Made by a program: the position numbers and the translations under genes
Assembly (NCBI RefSeq): GCF_022682495.2
Contig: NW_026527478.1
Span: 124,001-188,000, forward strand
DNA length: 64,000 nucleotides
Direction of reading: 5' to 3'
Source: Desmodus rotundus
Taxonomy: Eukaryota > Chordata > Mammalia > Chiroptera > Phyllostomidae
The notes under the pieces: model-generated
Databases searched by the model: none
What the model was told of the DNA's origin: nothing
Seen by the model: the letters and a program-made list of their open reading frames with translations, nothing else
In this document: piece after piece, positions 24,933 through 39,866 of the stretch
Position numbering within the stretch: the first letter of the stretch is position 1
Layout of the letters: every line of letters begins with the position of its first letter

Positions 24933-25236
24933 GCGATTTTTATAGGATTAATGCTGACAGCAAAGGGTAACCAATCTCCTGAGTGGAATTAAAGGGTCAA
25001 TGAAGAGTCAAAGAGTCTGGCTACATGAATTATATGTTGAAGGGTAATGTGTCTAATTATATTTTCCAAATGATCTTAAGTAATCCATGCATTTTGAAAG
25101 GATATCTACCATTTGAAATGGACACTAAAGACTGCAAAATAGGCACGTGTGGAATCCAATGAGTTCTATAACCTAACAAAAATGTAGAAACAGGGATGAT
25201 ACACGAAACAGAACGAGGGTTGTCGCAAGGGAAGCG

Positions 25237-25424
25237 GCTGGGTGAATGGAAGAAGAAGGTGAAGGGATTACTGGAAGGACAGCTGTTCAGGATCCTTGGA
25301 CACGGATCACAATGGGGGGGTGGCCAGAGGGAAGAGGAGCGGCAGCTGGGTGCAGGAGAACAAAGGGGGAAGAGGGGTGAACAACTGTATTAGCAGAAAC
25401 AACCCCCAAAATGTACATTAAAAA
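25237..25424 (+). mobile_element. Bat L1/HAL1 3' UTR end, sense (unit 2)
   Basis: Counterpart of 7978-8165, with the same A-rich tail. Confidence 0.6.
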
Positions 25425-27367
25425 CTAGTCCCTTCAAAACAACTTGGCCAATAATTGGCAGTGTTCCCTTCCCTCCTCACTAAACCCAGCACAGAACTCT
25501 ACCCACAGGAAGAACACATTGTGTTCTGGCTCCCGTTCCTGTGTCATGCTCTGAAATATTCCGAGAAGGTATTTCCGGGACATTGTCCGCACAGTTCCTG
25601 GATCTCCACTGAGAATTTGGCTTATTCAGGTAACTGGGCCACAGTCACTGGCAAAATGGGTCAGTTCACTGAGTTCCTTGTGGAGGCCAGGTAATGGAAT
25701 CAAAGTACCTTGGAAGAAAGTGTAGCACTTCTGCTCTGAGTGAATGAGATTCCGATGTAAATACACATCATCCATGGCGATGAGAGAGGCAATTGTGAGA
25801 AGCAACTATGACTGCTGGGAACTATGCTGTGACTCCAAGGGGAGAAACAGTGTTAACACTCCATTTATCAAAATTTCAGTGTACTTGATGGTTTCATGAA
25901 TGGTAATAATATTGCAAAAGAAAGGATAGATCAGGTCCTTGGAGTCTTATCCATTGATTGAGAGTATAATTCAAATCGTATCTACCAGGTAATCCACTTT
26001 AGAATCTAAGCACATGCTTTCTATGAGAGAACTAAGGGAATGATATATACACACGTACATAATTCTTTCTATACGTCTACACATGCATTCTTTCAGAAAG
26101 AAATTAACATTATTTTGAAAAAGAATTGTATGTATCATGTGCATAGAAAACATGGAGAAAAACATTTTTTACACTCACCTCCTGACTGGAAATATTTCTC
26201 ATCGAATGGAAATGTGTGTTTTTCAAGGGAGGGAACAAGAGGAAATGAGGAAACAACACTGGAAAAAAGTTTGTTCCTCTGCCGCCATATTTAATGTTTC
26301 CATTCGTTATTATATATGAAATAATAGAGAATGCTTGAATATCACTTGCAAACTGAGAACTGACTTTCTTTTAACTTTCAAACTGAAAGACATTCGGTGA
26401 AATATAAACTTACGATGAGGAGAAATATCTGGGGATAGGAGAAGAAATATATTTGTATGCAGTTTTCCTTTCTCACATGTGACAAAACAGACAGACGTGA
26501 CATTTGTTCCGTCCTGGGATTCAGCGAAAGGCAAATACCCATTAGGTCTGATTCTATATTTCACCAATTGCGTGGATATCCAAGACATTATCGTCACAAT
26601 ATTGATTCCAGTATGGCAGTGGTAAATGTTACGTGTGTCATCCCGAGCTGTGCTGAGTCAGTCCATGTTAGATTTACTCCGAGGAAACGTCATTGCTAGA
26701 AAATGTACATTTTCCCTTTCCACAGACAAGTGCTTGACAAGAAATAGTCTGGCTAGTACGACAGCAGCAAGTGAATGACTGGGTCTTTCGTCCTGAGCAG
26801 CTATGAAGACGAACCTATTGTTCACTTGATGTACACAGCATCACAGCACCTCTTCAATAGGCATATTTCATGTGGGAACATGGAGATAAGGCCTCAATCG
26901 AAGGATTTTGTAAAAATAAAACACTTGTTAAACGCCTGAGCCCTTGTTTTGGGTATGATAATTGAATGTCATCTCTGTTCTTGATTTTGTCAGAAAAGGA
27001 CAGGCTACCCTTTACATTCTTGACATCTTTTCAGGATTAGGAAGTAAGCCTCCAATTCTGCTCTTCTCATCACTGTGCTTGCACCTGGTATGACCATTCT
27101 TGTCTTCAACCATTGTTTTCCTTCTTGGAAACAGCCTCTGGAGGCTACTCTCATTGTCACTTCCGTCTTAGAGAAGACAGGAGACTAGGCAGGGAATGTC
27201 TTAAAATGGGATAGTACAGGGAACCGAATGAAGGCTCCTGTCTTCCATATTACGAAACCACTTAGCTAGGGTGACTTAACACACAGAAACCTAAGGAAGA
27301 TTCAATAGAATAATAAACTTCTCCTTTATTACTCCCTCCAGTCATATTAACAATATTACACATCACA

Positions 27368-27528
27368 TTTTTTTAACCGTTTGGCGTTTGTTAGAGACAG
27401 AAACATCAATCTGAGAGTGAAGCATCAATCATTGCCTCTCATTCACAGCCCACGTGGGGATCGAACCTGCATCCAGGGCACGTGCCCTATGGCAATCAAA
27501 CCAGCACCTTCTGACTGTGTAGGGTGAC
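27368..27528 (-). mobile_element. Ves SINE, antisense, second in unit 2
   Basis: Counterpart of 10110-10270. The B-box complement reads GGGGATCGAACCTGCATCC here, closer to the usual Ves sequence than in unit 1. Confidence 0.85.
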
Positions 27529-27594
27529 ACAAAACCGATGTAGCCACACCTGGGAGGGCTAAATATCCCTTACCTCTACGCTATGGTGAAGAAA

Positions 27595-27711
27595 AGTAGG
27601 GCTTTGGAGGCACCCGGGACTGCCTTCATCACAGTGTCGTGATGCAGCTTTCAATAATTTTGTATCTCTTTGAGCCTCAAGTTTCTGATTGGCACAATAA
27701 AATAAATTATA
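27595..27711 (+). mobile_element. MIR SINE (unit 2)
   Basis: Counterpart of 10337-10453, with several private substitutions. Confidence 0.65.
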
Positions 27712-27908
27712 CTTCGTCCAAGAAATGGCTTTGAAGTCGCAGTGAGAAAATGTTATTTGGAAACAGTAACTATCCACCCAATAATTCTAGGCTTTATGGA
27801 AATAGTAATAAATATTTCCTCCGTCAACAAAATGCAGTACCATTGGAAAGACACTAGAGTCAACTGTGGCGAAGACACAGGCATATGTAGATGCCCTTTC
27901 CCTCCTCA

Positions 27909-29739
27909 CACAGCCAAAACAAGGAGAGCAATGAATTTAAAAACAAAAACCAGCCAGAAACTGGCAGAAAATGGAACTGGATGAGAGTCCAACAACCAAG
28001 GAGTTACAGACTAAACATTCACACAGACCAGTAGGAGGGGTAGAAGCGGCAAGTAGGGGTGGAGAGGACTCGCAGCAGGAAGGTGGCTGGAGAACTGGGA
28101 GGGGAGAGGCGGCCCTGGCAGACAGGTGGCTGGTGGACCAGGCAAGGCAGCAGCTCCAGAGCGAGGGGTAGCATATTTGCTAGCAGATCAATGGAGATGA
28201 ACAACGGTGGAGCGAAATGGACGACGCAAGCCAGCGATCCAGCGCAGCTAAATAAAACCTCAAACCTCTGCTTGGAAACACCTGAGGGGTTTGCAGCAGC
28301 ACAGAACGCTCTCAGCCTCACAGGAGAGTTCCTTGGAGAGACACACAGAGTCCGAGAACGTATACAAAACCACTCCCCTGAGAATCAGCTTCACATGGGA
28401 CTGTTTGGATTGTGGGTAGTAGGGGAAGTGACTGAAAGCCAGGAGAGAGCTAGGCAAGCAGCATCGTTCCCTGTCACACCCCTCCCAAAAATACGGCCCA
28501 CAGCACGGCCAGGTGGGCTGCCCTAATGAAACCCTAAGGCTCTGCCCATTACCACATAAGAGGCACTCTGAAACAAACAACCAAAAACACATGGCCCAAA
28601 TGAAAGAAGAGATCAAAGCTCCGACAAAAATGCAGCTAAGTGATGAAGGGTTAGCCAACCTACCAGAGGCACAGTTCCAAATGCTGGTCGTTGTGATGCT
28701 CAGAAATTGGCTGAGTATGGTCACAACATAGAGGAACAAGTGCAGCCTAGGAAAAGTGAAATAGAGGAACATGTTCAGGGAACCAACACGGACGGGAAGG
28801 AAAGCGGGACGGAGACGAACAGTTTGGAGCAGAAGGAAGAAAAACACATTCAACCAGAACAGAATGAAGAAACAACGATTCAAATCATTGAGGAGAGTCT
28901 TAGAAACCTCCAGGGTAATTCTAAGTGGTCCAACATCCAAATCATAGTGGTGGCAGGAGGACAAGAGGAAGAACAAGAAATGGAGACATTCTTTGAAAAG
29001 TGAATGAAGGACAACTTCCCCTATCTGGCACAAGAAACAGCCTTCTAGGAAGTCCAGGAAGCCCAGAGAGTCCCAAGGCAGTTGGACCCAAAGAGGAACA
29101 ACCAAGGCACAGCACAATTACATTGCCCCAGATTAAAGATAAGGAGAGAATCTGAGAAGCTGCAAGAGATAAGGAGACAGTTACCTACAAAGGAATTCCC
29201 AAAAGATTGTCAGCTGATTTCTCAACAGAAACATTGGAGGCAAGAAAGGGCTGGGAAGAAGTATCCCAAGTGAAGAAATGCAAGGAACTCCATCCAAGAT
29301 TGTTCTATCCAGCAAAGCTGTCTTTTCGAACGCTCGGGCAGATAAAGTGCTGCCCAGACAAGTTCAATTTAAAGGAGTTCATCATCTCCAAGCCCTTATT
29401 ATATGAAGAGATACAGAAAGTTGCCTAAGGAAAAGGAAGGTAAAAAAAAAAAAAATGCGAATAAAATGGCAGCAAAGTCACATCTATCAACAACCTAACC
29501 TTAAAAGCAAAAATAAAAACACACTACGCAGACAATTCCAACAGGAACTGAATGGCAGAAATGGAGGTAATATGGAGGGTTATTAGCGGTACGGGGTGGA
29601 CCGACAACGGGGGAAAAGGTACAGGGAATAAGAAACATTAATGATAGGAGCAAAATAGACCGGAGGAGGTAAGGGTGGTATAGGAAGAGGAATGGGAATG
29701 ACATTATTGATACAGGAAAACAAAGGCAGCGATGACACA
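27909..29739 (+). mobile_element. HAL1-like / ORF1-only L1 (unit 2)
   Basis: Counterpart of 10651-12477. It differs from unit 1 in the 5' UTR around 28030-28062, where units 2, 3 and 4 agree with each other. Confidence 0.7.
28591..29428 (+). pseudogene. Decayed L1 ORF1 remnant (unit 2)
   Basis: It carries the same frame breaks as unit 1, plus an extra in-frame TAG at about 29046 (CTTCTAGGAAG where the others have CTTCCAGGAAG). Confidence 0.8.
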
Positions 29740-29933
29740 ATACCCCTGGTTATTTTTCTTCTATGACTGTGTTCTGTCTTCCTCACTGGTTTCCACTCTT
29801 TCTATTCCTAACTCTAGGCTCTCATCAAAGTCAGGTTTTTCTTTTGTTTTAACTTCAAAACTTAATTTTTATTTTTTAGCCATAAAACACGATTTTCATA
29901 AAACCCTTCTACTAGGTTAAATTTTTAATAGAT

Positions 29934-30702
29934 ATTGATTTAATTTTATGTTTATTCAGTTATAATTGACTGCATTTCCTCCCCATCCCTGCACCTCACC
30001 CTAGCCAGTCCCACCTCCCCCAGACACCTCAAAACTCCCCTTTGATTTTCTCCTTGTGCATTTTAGAGTAGTAGATCCTGTAGACCACTCTCCCCTCTAT
30101 CCCCTCCCTCTTCCCCTCTGACTATTGTACCATTGTTCTTAAAGTCCTATGTGTCTGTTTCTATTTTGTTTCCTTTTTTCCTCAGTTGATTTTGTTGTCC
30201 TTAAAGGTGAGATCATTTGGTATTTCTCCCTCACAGCCTGGCGCATTTCACTTAACCTAATGCTGTCCAGTTCCATCCATACCATTGCAAAGTGTATCAG
30301 CTCCTTCTTTCTCTCTTCGGTGCAGATTTCCATTGTGTAAATGTACCATAGTTTTTGGATCCACTCATTAGCTGATGGGCACCTAGGTAGCCTCCAGCAC
30401 TGGGCTATTGTGACTCGTGGTGCTATGGACATTGGGGTGCACAGGTTCTCTGGCATTGGTGTTTCAGTGTTCTAAGGGTACAATCCCAGCAGTGGAATTT
30501 CTGGGTCAAACGGCTTTTCCATTTTTAGTTTGCAGAGGAAATTCCATACAGTTCTCCACAGTGGCCGCACCAGTCTGCATTCGCACCAACAATGTCCTGG
30601 TTGTCCCTTTTCTCCTCATCCTCTCCGACATCCGTGTCTTGCTTTGTTTATGTTGGCCACTCCGGCTGTTGTGAGATGGAACCTCATTGTGGTTTAATTT
30701 TA
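29934..30702 (-). mobile_element. L1 3' end, antisense (unit 2)
   Basis: Counterpart of 12672-13440, same extent. Confidence 0.8.
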
Positions 30703-31746
30703 TAAACGAAGAACACAGTACAAGGAATCAAAAGCAGGATCGGGGGAGCTGAGGACCGCCTCAACAAATTCACTTTTCTCTATACTTTCTTTCGAGTATT
30801 TATCGTTATTGTTCCTTTATTCGTGCAAGGGGTTTTCTATTACTCATCCATGCAGACTAGGATTATTGGGATTGTATTATGCGGTGGAGATTGCTGCTAA
30901 AATGCCTTGGAGAAAGACGACAAAGGTAAATTAGGCAGGGTCTCAGGCCTCAGAAAATGTGCAGCCCAGTGTAGCTCCGATGTTTAACGCCTCCTGCGGT
31001 CTTCTATTGCATACTATAACGTGTTCATTGGATGTTTCTTAAAGTCATTGGACAATAAGAAGCAGAGTCGTCTTGTATTTAAAAACTAGTTGCAATCCCG
31101 TGTCACGCAATTGAATAAGCGCAATTATTATTGTCCCAAGTTCAAGGATCATAAATTCGAAGTCCATCTGCCTTTTCTCCCACTGCCATCTTTACACGTA
31201 TTACAAGATTTTGATCCATCTTCCCCAAAGTGTCTTTATCCTTCATCTCTTCCCTTGCCATTCTACTGCTAAAACTGCAGTTCCAAAGTAGTAGGAACAT
31301 GTCAGCGATGGTCTCTACGTGACCCATCTGTCCTTGATTAAAGAATTTTGTATGAGAGACACTGGGGTAGGGTTGAGGGATGGGGAGACATGCAGAAAAT
31401 TGTAAGTGATTTTTTTTTTTTTCAGAGAGACCCTGAAATAAAACGCAACAGCCAGAAGCAAGAGGGAGTTGCGGGGAGATAATGAGGGTGGGGAAGGGGG
31501 CAGGGGTATCAGGAACATGTATACGGAGATGTGGACAGAGCCAAAAGTGATGGGAAGATGGAGGATCGAACATGGGGATGGGTCTGGAGGGAGGCAGTGG
31601 GGACTCACCGGAGTTAGAGGTGGTTTTGTGGGAGGTAGTATGGTCAAAGAGAAATGAAAAGTCTTTGCATTGAATAATGTTTTCCTATATGAATATTTGA
31701 AAAAATCCTCTGTTCTTATCTGTACCTGAAGCCTAACATTTAACTT

Positions 31747-31913
31747 GTTAATGTGCATGTCCCTGTTCATATTTTGTTTCCTTTTTTCCTCTGTTGATGA
31801 TGCTGTACTTAAAGGTGAGATCATTTGGTATTTCTCCGTCACAGCCTGGCACATTTCACTTAGCATGATGGTGTCCACTTCCATCCATAGCATTGCATGG
31901 TTGTCTCTAAAAG
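31747..31913 (-). mobile_element. L1 3' fragment, antisense (unit 2)
   Basis: Counterpart of 14484-14650. A longer minus-strand frame here (31315-31929) is translated L1 3' UTR joined to unrelated flank, not a gene. Confidence 0.7.
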
Positions 31914-34900
31914 ACTCCCAGCACATCATCCCTATGAGGAGCCTTGGGAACTATGTCGTCTAACAACCTACTTTCACAGATAACAGGTCTTGGAAGTTAA
32001 TTGATTGGTGTGTGCTCTGTTACTATGAGCACGATTGTCTCAGTTACATCTAACTGCTTTGTATGTCCATAGAGTCCTTGCAGTTTGGCTTCCTTTGCAA
32101 ACTATTATGATGTGTGAGTATGTACGCTCATGTATGCTTGTGTTTTCCTTTGGTTTGGGGTTTGCATTTCAATGAAAATTAATTGCTGATTCTTACCTGA
32201 TGAATTCATTGGTTCTGAATCAGGTTTATGCTTTAGACCACACTTACCATTTTGTTCATCCTAAGATCTTTTTTCTGAATTAAACCTCGTAGTATAAGAC
32301 AGACTTCTCGAACTTCTCCTTAGTACCCCCAGCCTATTACTGTGGTTTGGAAAGTGTTTCACTTACTGAAACAGGACCCTGGATTGTAACAAGCATTGCT
32401 AGTATAGTCAGCGTTTTCTCAGGGCTTGGAAAGTGAAATGTTATGCTTCTGTAGATTATAAAGTTGAAATGTATATTTCCTAGGCTTTGGCCCTTTACAC
32501 ATTCCTTCTATGAATATTCAAGAGTCTCTCCATGTATCTACAAGTTGACGTAACAAGGAAGTGCTTACCCTTCAACGACCTCCCACGTTTGAAGCACTCT
32601 AGGAAGCAAGTCATTAGGTCTTATGTATTTATATACATGAAGAATATTCAAATGATCTTTGACTAGGGCTTCCCAGAGAGTACCAACCCAGTATGTGTTA
32701 TATATCACATTATAAGGAGCTGGCACCAATAATTATAAATTGTAGAAGAAATACAACGGTCCTATATAAATTTTGTCTTTTTCATGTGACTGTCTTGACG
32801 TGATAACTTTGCATGTTTTTTGACATATATTTTACCCCTCTGTCATGAATGAGTATTGTGCATACGCTGTATTTCTTCCCTGAAAAAAAGCGCTCTACTG
32901 TTCATTTTTTCTGGAGTATGAACTGCTATCTAGGGATATTTCCCTGGCCTTCTCTGAATTCTTTTTTCCCCGTAGTAACGCATACGATAGGATCAGGAAA
33001 TGTCAAAAGGAACAACAATGCCATTTTCCACCAATGTTTATGGAAAGATGTGAAAACTGTGAGCAGGTTTAATGACGGTCTTTCTTACTGAATGGAAAAA
33101 TCTAGAGTAATGATTTTAAAAATATTGGTCTTTAATATTTATGGGCTGTTGTTTAATTCATCAAAAATATTTCACACTTTACTTTTGGAGTCCCTGATTC
33201 TCCCATTTCCATTAAGTACGTGAAGTTTCTCTACACAAAACCACCTACACCTGGAAAAATACCCTACTTCATTTGGTTTCAAAGGATCCCATGAAAAATG
33301 TAGGTTAATGTCAAGACTACTTCACCATACAGGATGCCTACTGTGTCTACATATATTTGCTTCTCATCGTTAATGGAAGGAGTGAATTAATTTTTTCTTC
33401 CCTAGATTGTACAATTTATTTCGTCCAATGATTTATTAATCCTAGAAGTTGGTTCTATGGGGTTGACACCTATGGTTCATGATTCCTTATGGATATGTTA
33501 CAGCTTGACCTTAGAGCGGAGAGCAGCTTTACCACTTGTCATTATTTTTTTACTCACTTTGTGGTATGAGAGACAGTTTTTATCCTTTCTGATATTTACC
33601 AAAGTCCATATTTTCAAGTTTCCGATAATCAATACATCTATTGTCATTACAGAGAACATGCTTGGGACTGTTATTGTTGCAAAATGCACTTTGAATTGGG
33701 TATTCTCTGCTTAGAGTACTCTTCATTTTCTCCGGTTTTTAGAGGTAACCGCATGCCCTTTTACAATTTCATGAAGCAGAAGTAATTAAGGCCAAACTGA
33801 CGGAATTTTAAATATGTCCAATTCATCTAGCAGGAAAGAACCACCAAAGGTAGTCGAAGCTATGTCTTCCATTTTAAGTAATGACGTGAGTGTGTCTAAA
33901 ATAATACAAGAAGGGGGGAGTTGTTAATAGTCAGAAGATAGTTGTAAACATCCTTCATTACATCCCAAGTACAGAGGAAACCAGCAGTTCCAGAAAGGAA
34001 GAAAAATATCTACAGACTAGTTTTATGGAAGGGCATTTGAACTAAACCAAGAAAGGACTGCAGGGTGGAGACAAGGTGACGCGCTTACCTTTACAGAGCA
34101 AAATACTGTCATGCAAAGGAAAAAGTTAAGCTAGTATGCAGAAGCTAGATGCGTGATACTATTCTGGATTTAACGTAGCATGCGAAGGCCATGGTTCACA
34201 TCATTTTTCCAAGTGTGAAAGCGACACAGACAGACTCTTACCTCACAGACACTAAATGCTTTCCCCTGACAAGGTTTGTTCACTGGTGTCTTAACCTTCC
34301 TGGGACATCTGAAGGTTTCCTTGTCATATTCAGCCACGGATCTCCCAGTAGAATATGCGCCACACATCGCAAGGCTCCTAAACTCTCTCAGGCTCTGTAC
34401 CTGTGCTGCATTTTAATGCGATCTCGTGCTACATTCTGCATCACTAAATCTGCCACACCAACCAAGTTGTATTCTCTTTCTCCGTGTCTTAGCATGACTG
34501 CCTTCTAAATATGAACTTGGAGTGAACATGACTTCACCTTGACATCATGCTTTCTTTCCTTCAAATAATTTCAGTGCTTACCCAGTTTCAATTAACGGCA
34601 TAACATCTGTTAAGTTCGTATTCTTCATCAAGGACATTTCTTAAGTCGGTGAAACATATGTTTTGCATATATTGTGTTATGCACACACATTTCCCTACTC
34701 TGGCTTGACAGTAGATTGGGAGAGGAAGAATTAAAGGATATAAGAACTAATTCTAACAAGGGAAATCATTGTTACTTGCCCCTTCAATATTCACCATCAC
34801 CACTTCCCTTCTTTATTGCTGTCAGAAGGCATGTTTTTCGTGGGGAAAGCACTTTAAAAGTCTTCAACACCGAGTTGCATTTTATCTATCCCAATCAGGG

Positions 34901-35882
34901 CCAAGTGCTTCTCACTTTCATGGTGTGCATTATAGATGTGAGGGGCCATGTGATCCCGGTCTGCAACTCAGGGCACAGAACCCAGTCTGCCAGGGTCACC
35001 TTTGGAAAAACTGTTTCTTTATCCGTTAAAAAGGAAAGCCAAGGTGCCACCACTTTCTTGACTCCCATTCGACAGCATGGAATGCTGATGCTGTATGTGG
35101 GTTAGAACAGCCATCTTGAGACCTGTAGGGAAGCCAAGGGACCACAACCAGTACAGTTAAGCCACGTGAGAAGTGTCAACAGCAGCTTTGTAGTTGCTTC
35201 CCCTTATTGTCGGCCAAAAAGGAAAACTATGCCACCTACTGAAGCATTAATTGTCTGCATCAGTTTGCTTATTACTCCCACAAAAGGGATTGAAAATGGA
35301 GCCATGCAGCATGTTTTGTAAACAAAACACTTTAGTTAGGTTTCGTCTCAAGAAGAAGCAAAGCATAAATCTCATGGATTAAAGCAAACACATATCTCTC
35401 ACTTCTGAGTCTTCAGTTTAAGTATGATTTTTGTCGAGTCTCCTCATCTTGTCTTGGCTTGAATTTTGGTGGAAGGTAGAACTTTGGATTGAATGAGGTG
35501 TTTCCTCTGAGGGAAGGCAAGAATGAATGTGTATCCATTCAATAGAACATTTTTTGTGTAGGCAGCTGTCCCAAGTTAATGAGGAGTGACCGTAATTAGC
35601 GTTTCTTGGACGTTTACACATCACGTCCTCCTCTTGCCATTGATTGAGAACGTCACATAGCCAAGGTCAACATCATAGCAGCGAAATACGTTCTCGCAGC
35701 GGTAAGGGGTAAAGTGGAGAGGGAGCATTTTCTCTGAATAAAATTTACAACACATAATGTTAACTCTGGGATTATGGTGTTGCATAATTGGTTATATTCA
35801 CTTTTATCGCTACTAAATTCAATATTATTACATGAAAAGATATTTATCTCACTATTTGTTTTGAAGGATTTCAGTTACTCGT

Positions 35883-36010
35883 CTTTAGAGAGAGGAAGTG
35901 AGGGAGAGAAACACCAAGGCATGGTGGCCTCTCAGGCGCCCCCTAGTGAGGACACAGCCCACAACCCAGCCATGTGCCTTGACTAGGAATTGAACACCTA
36001 ACCCTTTGCA
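35883..36010 (-). mobile_element. Ves SINE, antisense (unit 3)
   Basis: Counterpart of 1363-1490. Confidence 0.8.
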
Positions 36011-37279
36011 AAATGCATTTCCTTCCTGGAAATGGTCATGCTTTCTGTCGCATCAGGCCTTTCACATCTGCTTATCCCCCTGGCTCCGTTATGATCTGCC
36101 ATTATTCCTACCCGCCCTTTTCCCATCTGAAAGCCTGCTTACCCTCCGCCCCCCATGAACTGACAGTGCTCATGCCTGACTCAGCTCAGATAGAAGTCCC
36201 TCTGAAGAGTCACCTTTCATCCTTGTCTTTCCAGTAGCCTGGGATCCACAAATATGTTTTTATTGCTGTATATATAGCGTGTGATGTTAATGATGTAAAT
36301 ACATGTCAATGTATTTCCCTCTTCCTGTATCAGACCACGAATGCCTTTGACTCAGAGATCATATCGTATTTATGTTTACACCTAACACAGAACACACAAC
36401 CTTGATCAGTAAATTAGTGGTGATCACTACAGGAATTAAATGCATCTAAATCTCACTCTCCCGCGAGTGCTGGGACCAAGAGTAAAAATCCTTGAGCCCT
36501 CCACCATTTCTCCACACGTTATATAGGTTCCAAGAAATTCAGCCAATGACATTGGGTTGAAAGAAATGTCCCAAACAGTTCAATGAAACTCGCAGTGTTG
36601 CAGAAGAGCAGCCATGGCTCCACAGGGGGTATCTAAGGAGATTAATGGTGGGCATAGAAGCTTCTGGTCATTTTGAACATCTACTGGTGGAGCTAAGCTA
36701 CTCTTCCCTGCCCCTGGCATTTCACACTGCAGTCAGCAGCACAGATGGGGAGTAGATATGCTGAGAATCTTGAGGAGAGTGGCCAAAATACGTTGCCCTT
36801 CAGGACACTCTGACACTTGTTGTTTTCTCGTGAAATCGCACCCCTATGCATTTGTCATGCGTGAGAAACAAGCTCTTGATTCTGACCACAAACTCCTGAA
36901 GTATCTCCTAGGAGCTGGCGTTAAGTCCTGCACTTCAACTTGGAAACGCGGTGTGCCCAGGAGAACACCGATCAGCAGGGTGACCAGGAGCGAAAAGACA
37001 GCCAAGACTGTAGTGCATTTTCCTGTGTAATCCTCCCTTTGTGGTAAAATATCCCAGGGGCTCCCTTTCTTGATATGCTTCCTTTGTCTTTACAGAGGAT
37101 TAGAACCATTTGTTTCATACAAGTTCACTATTTACTTGTTTGTTTCTCTGTTTATTTCTTTATTGCATAGACAACTCTAATATGTTGCTACACTATTATT
37201 CCTATAAAATTGTTGCTATACTAATACTCCCTGTGATGGAGGCCATCTGTCTCCCCTGGCCACGCGCCCACTGAGTTGC

Positions 37280-38263
<984 letters not shown>

Positions 38264-38293
38264 GGGAGGGGCAAATGATAACCCCTCTCCTCA

Positions 38294-38299
38294 ATTAAA
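38294..38299 (+). terminator. Poly(A) signal variant ATTAAA, E2 copy 3
   Basis: The AATAAA of the other copies is replaced by ATTAAA, the commonest natural variant of the signal, which is usually weaker. A downstream AATAAA about 160 bases on remains as an alternative. Confidence 0.6.
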
Positions 38300-38844
38300 C
38301 ACCTGGCTGTTGAATGGGCTCTTCTTTGATTGCTTTCTGGGAGGAATCCTTTCCCTTCTCACATCTGCCTATGAGGGTGTGTGGAGGCCTGGTGGGAAGC
38401 AGTGTTTGGGGGAAGGGCAAGGTTGGGAGACGGGGTATTTTGAGAGAGGCTAGTAGTAATAAATATTTGACTGAAACACTTCTTTCCTGCTTCAGGATGG
38501 GAAAGCAAGAACAAGGGGCTGGTGGGATTAACAGGCATCCTTTAGCACGCACAAGGTGGGGGAAACACTGGATGAAGAATAGGAAGATCATTAGGTATCT
38601 GGTTCATTCTGAGGTACCTGTGTCTTCAGGGTTTTTGCTTGGACCGACATGGAAGGTAAGCCACAGCCTCTTCTTTCAGGCCCACATTTAACTGTAGAAA
38701 CATTAAGTGGATGAGGAGATGTCACAAAAGAAAACGAAGTCTTTTCTTCCAAGAATTCTCCACCCCCCCACACTACACTGCCCGCCTTTTTGACCCGTCT
38801 GCCACCCTCCACAGTCTGGGCTATATCCCCATTCTCAGGTCATG

Positions 38845-39392
38845 CTTATTGACAGTAGAACACTTGTACAGGCTGCCCATGTGTAGATGAGTGGATAAAA
38901 GCACTGTGGTATGTGCACACAATGGAATAAATAGTACATGGAAATCTGTCCCTTTGTGACAGTGTGGATGGACCTGAAAAACCTTAGGCTCCGTGAAATA
39001 AGCCAGTCAGAGGACGACAAATAAATACCATAGGATCTCTGTCATAAGGAGCATCTATTGAACAAACTGAAGTAACAAGGAAAATGGGGAGAGGCTCCTA
39101 GAGAGCTGGCAGCCAGCTGTCAGAGGGGGTATGGGGTGCAGGCTAGGTGGGAAACCGGAAGGGAGTAAGAAAAGACCTTCCCAGATAACAGTATGGAGAA
39201 GACCAAGGGAAAAGGGGTGGGGCGGTGCAATAGAAGGGCGTGAAGGGGGACAGCGGGTGCTGCCAGAAGCAGACTTGAATGGGGTGGTGAACACACAATA
39301 CAATATGCAAAGGATGAAGTGTAGACTCCCACGCTGCAAACCTGCATAATTTCACTCACCTGTGTCACCCCCCAGTAAGTGCAATTAAAAAA
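38845..39392 (+). mobile_element. L1 3' end, sense (unit 3)
   Basis: Counterpart of 4326-4880, shortened by an 8-base loss near 38878. Confidence 0.8.
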
Positions 39393-39594
39393 TAACAGGA
39401 TAGGAAAGTTTCCTTTCTTTGTGTAAATCTTTTCTCTATGAAAGAGTGTCCTCAATCCGTTGTCAGTGGAGCACTCCTGCGACTGAGCAGCAGTTTGGGT
39501 CCTGCTGCCTGCCTGCTAGGCTAAGTCTTAGAGGCAAAGGTTGGGTGGTGAAGGAAAGGGGTTAGGAACACCAGGAAGACAGACGAGAGAGACG

Positions 39595-39866
39595 CCAATG
39601 AAAACCACAATGAGATATAACCTCACAAGGTGAAAATGGCCATCATTGGATACATCTAATCGCCACAAATGCTGGCAGGGTTTGAAAACAAAGGCAACCA
39701 TTTTGCCCTGTGCGTGGGAATGCAGAATGGGGAAGTCACGGTGGAAGACATGTTTGCATTTCTTCAGGTAATGGAACTGCCTGTTGGTCCATCAATTCCA
39801 TTGGTGTATTTATACCCTGAGAATCCACAAAGATGCGCCATGCTACAGGTCAACATTATAAATGAG
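39595..39866 (+). mobile_element. L1 fragment, sense (unit 3)
   Basis: Counterpart of 5083-5355, carrying the unit 2 type variants. Confidence 0.75.
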
